Origin: Coenobita brevimanus | Lineage: Eukaryota > Arthropoda > Malacostraca > Decapoda > Coenobitidae | Assembly (NCBI GenBank): GCA_032717465.1 | Contig: CM064653.1 | Span: 38,881,055 to 38,945,054, forward strand | Direction of reading: 5' to 3' | Length of the DNA: 64,000 bases | Shown: positions 36,746 to 46,530 of the stretch, one piece after another | Layout: every line of letters starts with the position of its first letter | Numbering within the stretch: the stretch's first letter is position 1 | Notes under the pieces: model-generated | Database searches by the model: none | What the model saw: only the letters and a program-made list of their open reading frames with translations | Told to the model about the DNA's origin: nothing | Translations under genes and position numbers: made by a program

Positions 36746-37230
36746 CAGGTACTCCTGTGCTTACGTAAATTCTGAGTTATGTAAACACTAATTTTGAAGA
36801 TAAAAATATAAAAATGCACATTCTACCTATTTAAAATGAACACCAAATCCTACTTTATTAGTCAGGCACCAGGTGGCATCTGAGCGCTTCCCATCTGTCA
36901 GTTTGTTTTACCAGTACGCATGGCATTATTGTTGTAGCAGGAGGAACACGATTGTGTACTTCGTTATTTTGACCCCCTTCTACATGTCTCAAAAACAGAT
37001 GAGTAATGGTGGTGGTGAGAGCAGCGACAAAAAACAACAAACTATAACGACAGAAAAGGATGTGGACATCATTAAGAGAGTGAAGAGAGGAGACAGAGTG
37101 ATGTGGCATGTGTGTTTGGTTTAACTCCCTCCATTGTGAAACCACCAAGAGTAAATATGGACTTGCATAAAAATTTGACTTACATAAGAGCTGCAAGAAC
37201 CAATTAATTACATAAGCTGAGGATTACTTG
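36746..37230. mobile_element. Tigger-like element with HTH remnant, 485 bp
   Basis: Ends start CAGGTACTCCTGTGCTTAC on the left and CAAGTAATCCTCAGCTTAT on the inverted right, with TA on both sides (36744-36745, 37231-37232). Near 37014-37090 the plus strand reads ESSDKKQQTITTEKDVDIIK and RVKRGD, a CENP-B/Tigger transposase N-terminus, cut after the first helix. The coding remnant supports the Tigger assignment of the whole MITE group here. Confidence 0.8.
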
Positions 37231-37449
37231 TATCTTCATCTGTTAAGTCTTATTTTTCATGTTATTGATATGCAGGATACCAATACAAGGAAGTCAGTGA
37301 TCGCAAATTGAGTGACAGCTTGGTTGTAAACAAATGCTGGTCAGACCAACATCAACTGTATACTGTATTACACCTTTGCCTCTAAAATTATTGCAGTATC
37401 AGGTATATATTTCATCTGTAATAACATTAATATATTCAGCGATTTGTGG

Positions 37450-37916
37450 TAGGTGGGGGGGCTTACCATCCACTCACTTGATGTAGTGCAGCTCTCAGGT
37501 GTCTGCCCTTTCCTCTCCTCCCTCCTTTCCTTCCTTCTTCTTCTGTCCTTCTTTACTTCATTCTATCCTCATCCTTCTGCCTATGGGTGACTTTACAATC
37601 CCTGTTTTGCCATTCTCTCCTTCATTCTTTCCTGTTCCCTCTGCCTGTGGGTGCTTCTACTCAGTGAAAAGCCGAATGGTGCCCCGTACACCATGAAACC
37701 ATTTAATATGCTGGGTGCTAACCATATAACCATATTATGGCGCCTGGTGGTTTAGTGGGTAATTGTGTGCTCCAATTGGATCGAGCCGGTGAAGGTTTGT
37801 ATCCAGGGGGTGGTTGGGGTTATTGCTCACGTAATGCCACTCAGGGTAACCTGCCTAGCCCCGGGCTTCTACGCACCTCATGGGGCAACACAGGACTGGA
37901 TGATGGATGGATGGAT
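37450..37916 (+). mobile_element. SINE-E copy 4, full length
   Basis: Leader (ccatccactcacttgatgta), pyrimidine-rich tract, core, then a tRNA-like segment at 37740-37825 with box A tggtggtttagtggg (37745-37759) and box B ggtttgtatcc (37794-37804), a 3' segment (tgcctagccccgggcttcta) and a (GGAT)n tail. The tRNA-like part lies ~290 bp from the 5' end, unusual for a SINE promoter, and suggests a composite element. Confidence 0.82.
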
Positions 37917-38529
37917 ATTCAGTGATAATTCAGCACAAAAGTGAGCATTACAATTTGTATAACAGAATACAATATTGGCATGCATTTGACCCTGCATAAT
38001 GCTGGAAGTCTTTTGTGTTCAAAAGGACACGACAATAACTGCCCTGAACACTTCAGAATGTTCACACATCAAGGAAAATGGCAATTCTCGAAGCAAGAGC
38101 TGCTTGAATATCCCATGTGACCACACCTTTACGAAGGACTTTTTTGCAGAGAAGAGTTCATAAATATGTCCCCTACAAATGAAGTAATATTTTTTAACTT
38201 TAGTAAGTTGTCTGTCAATAAAAAAGGTCAAATAAGTAATACTAGACTGAAGGGGCTAAGAATGCAGAAATGGTAGAGGATGACTATGCTTAATTTCTAA
38301 CACCATAACTACCATCTGTAGCACTACAATACATAAACATACTTCAAGTAACATACGGCATAAATACTGTATAACAATCTTATGCTTGAGCAAGATGCAC
38401 ATGTCCTCCAATGCTTCTCTCTCATCACTTATCCCACTGCATCTTAACAGTCTACCAATAAATGCTGTGACACAAGCCTGTTTTTCAAAAGAAAGATGCT
38501 TCACCGTTTGACACAAGACTGTGGTATGC

Positions 38530-38608
38530 TCATTAAAAAAATAAAAAATAAAAAAAATAAATAAAAAATAAAAAACTAAAAAAAAAATAAATAAAAAAAT
38601 AAAAAACT
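38530..38608. repeat. A-rich (AAATAAAA)n-like tract
   Basis: About 80 bp of A with regularly spaced T. No element end could be assigned to it. Confidence 0.8.
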
Positions 38609-38759
38609 CATCGTTTCAGTGGTAAAGTTTCTTCAGTCAGATTCACTGGCACCTGCTCTCTACCACAGCTGCCAGTAAGAGTCGGTCAAAAAATTTTTAC
38701 AGTTTAGGTCTAATTGAAAACTTCAAGGTCGATATGGATCTAAATTTATCATACATACA

Positions 38760-40088
38760 ATACACCATTTTTCCTATCTGTCTTCTTAGTGTAATAAGAA
38801 AAGTATATGGTAGGGTACTTATTGACAAAGACAGGGAAATAACTGAGGAATTAGTAGTTGTAGAAGAGGACGGTTTTCGGAAGAGTAGAGGTTATGTAAT
38901 CAGATACCATATTCATCTTTTGCTCTTCAGTGGAAAAGTTTCTAGAGAAAGCAAAGAAGTTGTATGCAGCCTTCATGGACTTGATGAAAGCATATGACAG
39001 AGTGGATGGACAAGGAATGTGGAAAATAATAAGAATATAAGGAGTACACGTTAAAAGCTGTGAGGAGTATGTTTGAGGGTGCTAAGGCTGCCGTGCATGT
39101 GGATAGTGAACTGAATGAATTTTTCTATCTGAATGTTGGAGTGAAACTGGATGTGTCATGCCTCCATGGCTGTTCAATCTGTATACTGATGGGGTTATAA
39201 AAGAGATATGGTACAAGATAGAGCAGTGAATGTTGGAGCAACCCTAATGAGAGAGGGCTGCGTTTGGAAACTTCCAGATCTGTTGTTTGCAGATGATACT
39301 GAATTAAGTGAACATGAAGGGGAACTCCAAGGCTTGGCGAATGAGTTTGGGAGAGTGTGTAAGAAACAGAATCTAATGGTGAATGTAAGGAAGAATAAAA
39401 TTATGGTCTTTGAGAGAAATGAAGTCACTGAATGTACAGTGAGGTTGGGTGATGAGGAAATAGAAAATGCGAGTGCATTTACATACTTGGGTAGTGTGAT
39501 GAATATAGATGGAAGTTTGAAGGATAAAGTGCCTGAAAGCATACAACAAGGAAGAATGGTTGCTGGTTCTTTGAAAGCAGTGATAAGAAATAGAGAAGTG
39601 AGCATGGATGTAAAAAAGTTTCTACATGATAGTAGCCTACTGTGATACCAACTCTAATGCATGGACGTGAAGCTTGGACCTTGTTGGAAGGACACAAGAG
39701 TGAAAGCAATGGAAAAGAGTTATCTGAGAGAAGCATGTGGAGTTACATGGAGAGACAGACAAATGAGGAAGTGAAGGAGCATTGTGGTGTGGATGTGGAT
39801 GCAATAGAAAGCATTATGAGAAATACACTGAGGTGATTTGGCCATCTGGAGAGGATGGAGAGAGAGAAAGACTAACGATGAGAATGTAAGTGAGTGAGGT
39901 GGATGAAGGGACAAGGATGGGGACGGGGAAGCTGAGGATGAGATGGAGAGATGGATTGGAGAGCTACAGTATACGAGAGAGGGAGGTGTGAGCTGGGGGG
40001 GAGGGCAACAAAATAGTGGGAGACAGGGCAATATGGAGGCGATTTGTTTTTGGCCATCCCTTATGGAATTAAGGCATCTGGTAACAGA
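38760..40088 (+). mobile_element. RTE-A copy with YADD-type box but broken frame
   Basis: Starts in the RT fingers (ICLLSVIRKVYGRVLIDK), continues with a broken A-box region (HGLDESI), then the catalytic box LLFADDTELSEHEGELQG (about 39275-39330), MVNVRKNKIMVFERNEV, FTYLGSVMN, and a frayed C-terminus. The 3' module ends ctggtaacagatgg at 40078-40092. It meets a minus-strand RTE-A copy tail to tail. Confidence 0.85.
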
Positions 40089-40092
40089 TGGT

Positions 40093-40366
40093 CTATCTAT
40101 CTATCTACTGCCTGATGCCTTAATCCCATGAAGGGTGGCCAGAAACAAATTGCTTCCATGTCATCCTGTCCTCTGCCATTTCACTGCACTGCTCCCAGCT
40201 CACACTCCCATTTCTCATACGGTACCTCTCCACTCCATCATTCCACCTCATCCTTGGCCTCCCCCTCTCCCCCCCCTTCACCTCACTCACATACACTCTC
40301 CTTGTCAGTCTCTTGCTCTCCATCCTCTCCACATGGCCAAACCACCTCAATGTGTTTTTCCTACCA
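40093..40366 (-). mobile_element. RTE-A 3' end, tail-to-tail with the preceding copy
   Basis: Minus-strand coding text MRWFGHVERMESKRLTRRVY, then the 3' module and a (GATA)n tail at 40093-40108. The copy is 5'-truncated near 40366. The tail directly abuts the 3' end of the plus-strand copy. Confidence 0.85.
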
Positions 40367-40566
40367 GACTAACAGATAATTCCTATTTCTGTTGCAAATC
40401 AACATTAATTTATGGAACTATAAATATATAGGCCTATACCAGTAGCTAGTACAGTAACCTCTCAACTAACACGAGTTTAAACAGCACGTGTTCGTTTTAA
40501 CACAAGCAAATATTTGAGGAGATATGTTTAACTAACAAGGGTTTCTCGATTTAATGCGAACACGTA

Positions 40567-41132
40567 CGAGGGGCATTCAAAAAGTTTTGGCAACAGGGTA
40601 ATAGGAGCAAAATTAATTGAGATACACATTTATTGAAGTTCACACTCCTTCAACATACTCTTCTCTAAGATTTACACACTTCTGGAGCCGTGTCATCCAC
40701 TTAACAAAGCACTCAAAGTACTCAGAAACAGGTATACTCTTCAGTTCTGAATTTATCTTCCTGGCAAGGTCCTGTTCCCTTCGAAAATGGATCCCAGCAA
40801 GTTTTTCTGACAACTTAGGGAACAGCCAAAAGTCACAGGGTGCCAGGTCAGGACAGCACCATGTGACTTTCGGCTATTCCCTAAGTTGTCAGAAAAACTT
40901 GCTGGGACCCATTTTCATAGGGAAAAAGGCCTTGCCAGGAGGATAAATTCAGAACTGAAGAGTATACCTGTTTCTGAGTACTTGGAGCGCTTTGTTAAGT
41001 GGATGACATGGCTCCAGAAGTGTGTAAACCTTAGAGGACAGTATGTTGAAGGAGTGTAAACTTCAATAAATGTGTATCTCTATTGATTTTGCTTTTATTA
41101 CCCTGTTGCCAAAACTTTTTGAACGTCCCTCG
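40567..41132. mobile_element. palindromic mariner-derived element, 566 bp
   Basis: Both ends read CGAGGGRCRTTCAAAAAGTT outside-in and are flanked by TA (40565-40566, 41133-41134). Each half carries the same C-terminal piece of a mariner transposase in opposite orientation: APCDF(W/R)LFPKLSEKLAG, INSELKSIPVSEY and VKWMT.LQKCVNL. The centre is a short loop (about 12 bp near 40845-40857). It is therefore two copies of a mariner 3' end fused head to head. The last catalytic Asp region (DLAPCDF) is at the centre; the rest of the transposase is absent. Confidence 0.9.
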
Positions 41133-41425
41133 TAAATGATGTTTTCAAATTAGCTGCGCGTGCCTTGGACAGTCCCGAGCTGATAGACCGTCTCGGGGAC
41201 AGTTTAATTCATTCAGTTGAAGAAAAAATATACATATTTACTGTATATTGTATCTGTTTCATTATGATAAATTAAGTCTTTACATATCAGGACAGCAGAG
41301 CAAGGAAGGACAGCAGAGCGAGGAGGGGGAGGGACGGGAGGTGGGGGAGCGAGGTGAGGAGAGACAGCAGCAGACGATGAGTGATGCATAGATGAAGTGA
41401 TGCTGTGTGTTGTTATTATTTGTGA

Positions 41426-41815
41426 CCTATCTATCTATTTATTGCCAGACGTCATACTCCAGTAAGGGGTGGCCATTTGACTTTGAGTTACTGTATTTGT
41501 TTTATGGGGAGAGGCACTAACCCTCCACCAACCCACTTGTTGACACGTAGGTAGCATGTATGGCTTGGTCATATGGTTACCACCCAGCGTTGTAAATGGT
41601 TTCTTGGCTTACAGGAAACCATTTGGCTTATCACTCAATGTAAAACCACCTGTAAAGGAAAGAAAAGCATTAAGAAGTGACAGGAAAGATGGGAGAAATA
41701 GGAGGAGAGGAGGGCAGACACAGAAAAAGAATAATAAAGGCTAAGGAAGAAGTAGGCAGCCCTACATCAAGTGAGCGGATGATGGTTGCCACCACCTACC
41801 ACTACCTACTTACCA
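41426..41815 (-). mobile_element. SINE-D copy 2
   Basis: Minus-strand order: leader (ccgctcacttgatgtaggg), pyrimidine-rich tract, core with the aaatggtttcttggcttac word inverted, and the RTE-A-like module ggccaccccttactgg...gacgtctggcaa followed by a (ATAG)n-like tail at 41426-41440. It sits inside the Tigger-like element at 40452-42226. Confidence 0.78.
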
Positions 41816-42299
41816 TAATGAAAATGTTGCTTTTACTGTATTGTTTCTATGACCTACTAATGCATTAATAATGTTGAGGAATTTCACAATGCCATGAAAG
41901 AAGCAAAATTGAAAGAAAATCCATGTAAAAAACAAAAACAGAAGTACCGTAAACAACACTTCAGCCCAACTAAGGCTCAAATGTTGTTTCTTTCTCCCCA
42001 GATATACTGTTTTTGTTTTTTACATGGAATTTCTTTCAAATTAATATTGTTGCTTTTAAATTTACGGTAGCATAACTTCCCAAATGGGTTGACTATCCCA
42101 GAGTCCAGGAACGTAACCCCCAATATTACCATTGTTTCTTATGGGAAAATTATGTTTAAATAACGTGTTTTTAGATAATGCGAGCTCTTCAGGAACATAA
42201 CCCATGCGTTATTTGAGAAGTTACTGGATCTGTATGCAGTTAGGCAAAAGGCTGTGTCTGGTATCCAAATCTTTAAAAAAAGCAAAAGCAGTGCAGAAT

Positions 42300-42545
42300 G
42301 ACATATGACATCCATGTTGCCCTGTCCTCCACCATTTCACTGCCCTCCTCCTAGCTCACACTCCCTTCTCATATACCTCTCCACTCCAACCCTCCAGCTC
42401 ATCCTCGGCCTCCCTCTCCCTATCCCCGCCTCCACCTCATTCACATACACTCTTCTCATTACTCTCACTCTCCATCCTCTCCACATGGCCAGACCACCTC
42501 AATGTATTTCTTTTAATGCTTTCTATCACATCCACATCCAAAATA
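42300..42545 (-). mobile_element. RTE-A C-terminal coding fragment without tail
   Basis: Matches the RTE-A region from the HVERM segment to the text before the 3' module. Both the 5' part and the terminal module with tail are missing, so it is an internal remnant. Confidence 0.75.
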
Positions 42546-42739
42546 AATAAACTTGTTTGGGATATGGGGCCTGAGGCTGCTGATGGCATCTAGAACCAAA
42601 GAGTTAACAGTACAATGCAAATGCATCTATTGGGGTACACAAAAATTATCACTGACTACCAGCTAACCTACCCACATTATAATACCTGGCCATCCAAATG
42701 GATGACAGGCTATTGCTTACCTTTAGTGATAGTTAAGAG

Positions 42740-42960
42740 GCATAGGAGTCAGTGCTCATAAAAGGTGCCTCTTCTCTGTTTTACGGTCTCAACATACTTG
42801 TCATACGAATTTTTAAAAGCGTTCACACTCTGGCTCGTGACTACTTCATCCGGGAGACAATTCCAATGGTTCACTAATCTATTATACCAGTAACTGGTAG
42901 TAATGCTGTCTTTAGTCACTACCATTATCCTTCCAACCATAACCTCACCAACCACAACCT
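42740..42960 (-). pseudogene. CR1-like LINE RT C-terminal fragment
   Basis: The minus strand reads TTSYWYNRLVNHWNCLPDEV and VTSQSVNAFKNSYDKYVE, the 'R.VN.WN.LP..VV...SVN.FK...D' pattern at the end of CR1/RTE-related RT proteins. It lies directly downstream of the MSANTD3-like exon and may have entered its intron. Confidence 0.6.
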
Positions 42961-42984
42961 TAGCACAATACTGCTACATGACTT

Positions 42985-43260
42985 TCACACCAACCTCTCT
43001 AATGCTTTCTTTGCTCTTGCCTTCATATTCTCCCAGCACCTCCTCAACTCCCGGCTGGTCCTTGGCTGGGTAGAGGAATGAGCTGAAAACTTGGACGCTA
43101 TCACCTCCCACACTTTTTCTTTCTCTCTGTTGGAAGCACCGTCTCTCTTCTTTGACTCTACCACGTCTTTATGCTGTTCCACGAGAGCTGTCAAGATCGT
43201 CTTCTCTAACGGGATGAACCATTTTCTTCTGCCCTCAGTTCCTTCACTGTACTCAGCCAT
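42985..43260 (-). CDS. MSANTD3-like gene, first coding exon (Myb/SANT-like domain)
   Basis: The preferred start is the ATG at 43260 (AACATGG context) rather than 43266. The ~90-residue product is almost entirely a Myb/SANT-like domain of the MSANTD3 type: WFIPLEKTILTALVEQHKDV (helix 1), ESKKRDGASNREKEKVWEVI (helix 2 entry), SRELRRCWENMKARAKKALE (helix 3, recognition). This trihelix domain binds DNA. The order and spacing match the N-terminus of vertebrate MSANTD3; the coiled-coil half lies at 26019-26473. The frame stops at 42985. Donor candidates (GAG|GTTGGT and TTG|GTGTGA near 42995) are weak and out of phase with the terminal exon. A pair of CCAAT boxes in opposite orientation lies ~270 bp upstream (43523-43545). 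A transposon-domesticated gene is a further possibility. Confidence 0.68.
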   Translation of the reverse strand: MAEYSEGTEGRRKWFIPLEKTILTALVEQHKDVVESKKRDGASNREKEKVWEVIASKFSAHSSTQPRTSRELRRCWENMKARAKKALERLV

Positions 43261-43519
43261 GTTCATGTAAACAACTCAGCCTCAGAACACTGTTGCCACA
43301 TCCAAATTTAAAAATAATAATAATTTTTATACATATTCCATAATGCACAATAAATGTACTTCGAAAAGGAGGTGTCTAGTTACGTTATTACTATTTTTCA
43401 GAGAATACTCTCCGGTATCTATGAAACGACAAGAGGCTGGAGGTAACTTACTGTATACATAACTTACATCTACATCATACATTTTCGCCTTGGCAATACT
43501 AAGTGGATAAATAGAGGAA

Positions 43520-43548
43520 ATCTGATTGGCTTATAGAAACCAATCAGC
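43520..43548. promoter_or_regulatory. paired CCAAT-type boxes upstream of the MSANTD3-like exon
   Basis: gattgg at 43523-43528 and ccaatc at 43540-43545 form an inverted pair about 265-285 bp upstream of the start codon. CCAAT boxes bind NF-Y in many animal promoters. No TATA box was identified, so this is a suggestion. Confidence 0.3.
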
Positions 43549-43725
43549 AATATTGTTTCATTAATTTGTAGAGGAACGAACACAAACTTTCCTCTCCCTC
43601 AGAGGCAACTGTTTTGACTATTTTCTAGAGATGACTATAAAATAACCAACTTTTAAGTGTGCAAACATATGAATGGCTTACAAATAAAATCTGTTAGACA
43701 CTCGGAAAATTTTTCACAAGCAAGA

Positions 43726-43829
<104 letters not shown>

Positions 43830-44345
43830 TTTATTTGGAGTAGACTGTAACACCAGTCGAGCAGGGCAGTACTCCCAAGGTGGATGGAAAGCTGATGACA
43901 GGGAGAGCTGGAGCTCCCGTTTCATCATCCCTTGGGACTAGTTCCAGACCATCCCCCTTTGCTGAACTTTTTCAGTGTTTCAGTTACACAGAGAGTAGGC
44001 CAGCATGCTCTCCAATACATGTTTCTTTAACTGTCAACACCAAACTACATGCACAATACACACTGCACTTCCTTTTCAAAATTAAAAAAAGAAAAATGGC
44101 GTCAGTAAATCAGGCCTCGGAGTCCCCGGGGAGGGGGGGACCATAAATTCCCACACCATCCGCCCCTCTCCCGGTGACGACACAGAGAGATGCCTGGAAC
44201 CACTGTCTGACTCACCTCTTCATTTCTGCAGCATTCGCAGCCTTTCCTCTAACTTTCTCTCTGTTGAACACCACCACTCCTTCTCTAAACCTCACCTTCT
44301 CTTCTTGACAGAGACTCAGCTGTTTGAGGCAACTGACAGCAAACC

Positions 44346-46530
44346 TAAAATGCGTGACTTACGAAGCAGTGTCCCCGAAATGGAAACAGAAGAATACCAT
44401 AGTGCCCCCGACAACAGGGCAAGCAAGATACAGCCCAGTGTGCCCGGGAACGTGCCGACACCCCCACACGGACCCCACAGGTTAGCCGCCACCAGTCAAA
44501 ACAACCCCCGGCAACAACGGCATATGTCAGCCCGGGCCGTGCGCCCCTATGTCACGCAGCCACCACGCCGTCACCATCATAGGAGAAGGACACTACCTTC
44601 ACGGAGTGGGATTGTTGAACCAGCTAGGGGTGGAGTTGTTCTAGACACTCCAGACGGCGCCCCTCCTCGTGAGACTGCCTATTGTCGCTCCGAAAGTGTC
44701 CTGGTAGAGACGGCCTGTTGTCGCTCCCGCCCTCATGAGACGGCCTATTGTCGCTCCGAAAGTGTCCCGGTAGAGATAGCCTATTGTTGCTCCCTCCCTC
44801 GTGAGACAGTCTATTGTCGCTCCGAAAGTGTCCCGGTAGAGACGGCCTATTGTCGCTCCCCTCCTCGTGAGACGGCCTATTGTTGCTCCGAAAGTGTCCC
44901 GGTAGAGACGGCCTATTGTTGCTCCCCTCCTTGTGAGATGGCTTATTGTCGCTCCCCTCCTCGTGAGACAGCTTATTGTCGCTCCGAAGGTGCGCCGGTA
45001 GAGACAGCCTATTGTCGCTCCCGCCCTCGTGAGACAGCCTATTGTCGCTCCGAAAGTGTCCTGGTAGAGACGGCCTATTGTCGCTCCCCTCCTCGTGAGA
45101 TGGACTATTGTCGCTCCAAAGGTGCCCTGGTAGAGACGGCTTATTGTCGCTCCCGCCCTCGTGAGACGGCCCACTGTCGCTCCGAAGGTGCACGGAAGGA
45201 GGTAAGGAGCGAGACGTCACCCAGGCAGGAGACAAGAACCCAGGCCTCCCGTACCAGAGTGGCCCAGTCAGGCCTCACAGCCTCCCCTGGCCTCCGCTCC
45301 CTACGCCTGGCTCTGGAACAGATGCACCTGACGGGCCCCAGCGTAAGCCGATGCCGCAGCCCTCCTCTGTTGGCGCCCCTAGACGCTGGAGACCGCAGTC
45401 CGCGGTCTCTCCCGATCCTCCCCAGGACTCCCAGGCGCGATCTCCATACTCCCCCACGGCGACGTACGGCTCCCACCTCCGGCCGAGACTTACAGCAGAG
45501 GTTCCTGGAGCTATTCGGCCCCAGTCCCGAGGGCCATACCCCTGAGCCCAGCCCGGAAGCCACGGGTATCCCATGACTCGAGAGGACGCCCCTACGAGTT
45601 GTCCCACGCCCTATTGGCACGCCTCCCCTTGGCGGTGCCCCTAGCCCGGCAGGATTGCCGACGGCGTGTTCCCGCCCCTGCCCCCCACGATGAATACGTG
45701 TGATGCTGCCCAGAAACAGTGCAAGTGATTTAGGTTAAGTGTGACTTTGCCTAGTGTAGTATCGTGCAGTAACTTAATATAGTGAATATCGGGGCAAGTA
45801 AGATCACAGTGAGAGAATAAAGGACAAGTGTGCGAACCAAGATCTAATGAACTATATTTATGAGTGACGTCCCCTATATACAATTAGTAAGACTGTGCCG
45901 CCTGGAAATTCCTCCGTAGGAATACACCCCTACTGCTGTGAGCTCTAAAGAAGTAATACGAGAAAGTGTTAGTGATATTCCCCCACTCCCGCTACCCATA
46001 AATCCTGTACGACATTCCCTCGTCCCAGTATCTAGTGTAAGTGTAAACCAAGAATAGAATCAATTACCAAAGTCCCTTTGCTATTGGAAAACGTGTAATC
46101 CTCATTGTTAATCCTTGCCTTGCTCCAGTATTACCATAACTCCCTCCTAGCCATCACAAGTCACTCCCCGCACCCCCCCCTTTTCTCCCCCCCTTTGTGA
46201 GACTCACTCCCCGCGCCTCACGCGCGCGCCTATATTCACTGTACCCTGAATACACTAGGTTTGATTGGTTGGCATTAATATCAGATAAGCAAGTGTCCTG
46301 CGAGATACACATGTCCTAGATAAGGGTTTTATATTGCTATATATTATGTTGTAATATCTGCTGATTTGTCCTGTGTCTGATTGTGGTAATATACGTGTAA
46401 AGGTTATTGCCTAGAGTTTTTGTGTCCTGCCTCTCTTTATTGCACTAAGCTCCGGTCTCGAAAGAGGACCCCGCTCCACGTTAGGTGTTTTAGGAACGAG
46501 AAGTCGAGCCTATTTACACCTAGCATTACA
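44346..46530. mobile_element. 2185-bp LTR-like insertion with 5-bp duplication
   Basis: The retrotransposon sequence is cut after gacagcaaacc (44345) and resumes at aaacccttttctg (46531), so aaacc is duplicated. The second retrotransposon copy (55.4 kb) reads straight through, proving the insertion. Ends are taaaatgc...gcattaca, inverted at 6 of 8 positions and close to the TG...CA termini of LTRs. Five-base duplications are usual for Gypsy and BEL elements. It contains aataaa (45818) and TATA-like words but no gag, RT or integrase. A solo LTR or a non-autonomous LTR-like element fits best. It is GC-rich compared with its surroundings. Confidence 0.75.
44665..45190. repeat. in-frame tandem repeat, ~60-bp unit of two ~30-bp halves
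   Basis: Copies of (gag)acggcctattgtcgctcc alternate with cctcgtgag and gaaagtgtcccggta linkers. In one plus frame the product repeats ETAYCRS(E)SVPVETAYCRSPPR; the minus strand is also open in two frames for ~200 codons. The unit length is a multiple of three, so openness on both strands is a by-product. The 423-codon plus frame (44305-45576) is a chimera: its first 13 residues are retrotransposon endonuclease, the rest insertion sequence. Confidence 0.85.

Larger units (their letters stand above)
40452..42226. mobile_element. Tigger-like DNA element carrying a mariner palindrome and a SINE
   Basis: The left end CAGTAACCTCTCAACTAAC and inverted right end CAGTAACTTCTCAAATAAC match at most positions. 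TA precedes the left end (40450-40451); the right flank reads ga rather than ta, perhaps by mutation. The interior holds the mariner palindrome (40567-41132) and SINE-D copy 2; the remaining ~800 bp has no transposase. A 30-bp imperfect hairpin (41908-41945 with 42004-42041, word catgtaaaaaacaaaaacag) lies near the right end. Confidence 0.7.

Noticed and set aside
44624..45235. Minus-strand frames of ~200 codons over the 60-bp repeat
   Set aside because: Openness follows from a repeat whose length is divisible by three.
44305..45576. A 423-codon apparent gene
   Set aside because: Chimera of 13 endonuclease residues with the inserted LTR-like element; the junction is the duplicated aaacc at 44341-44345.
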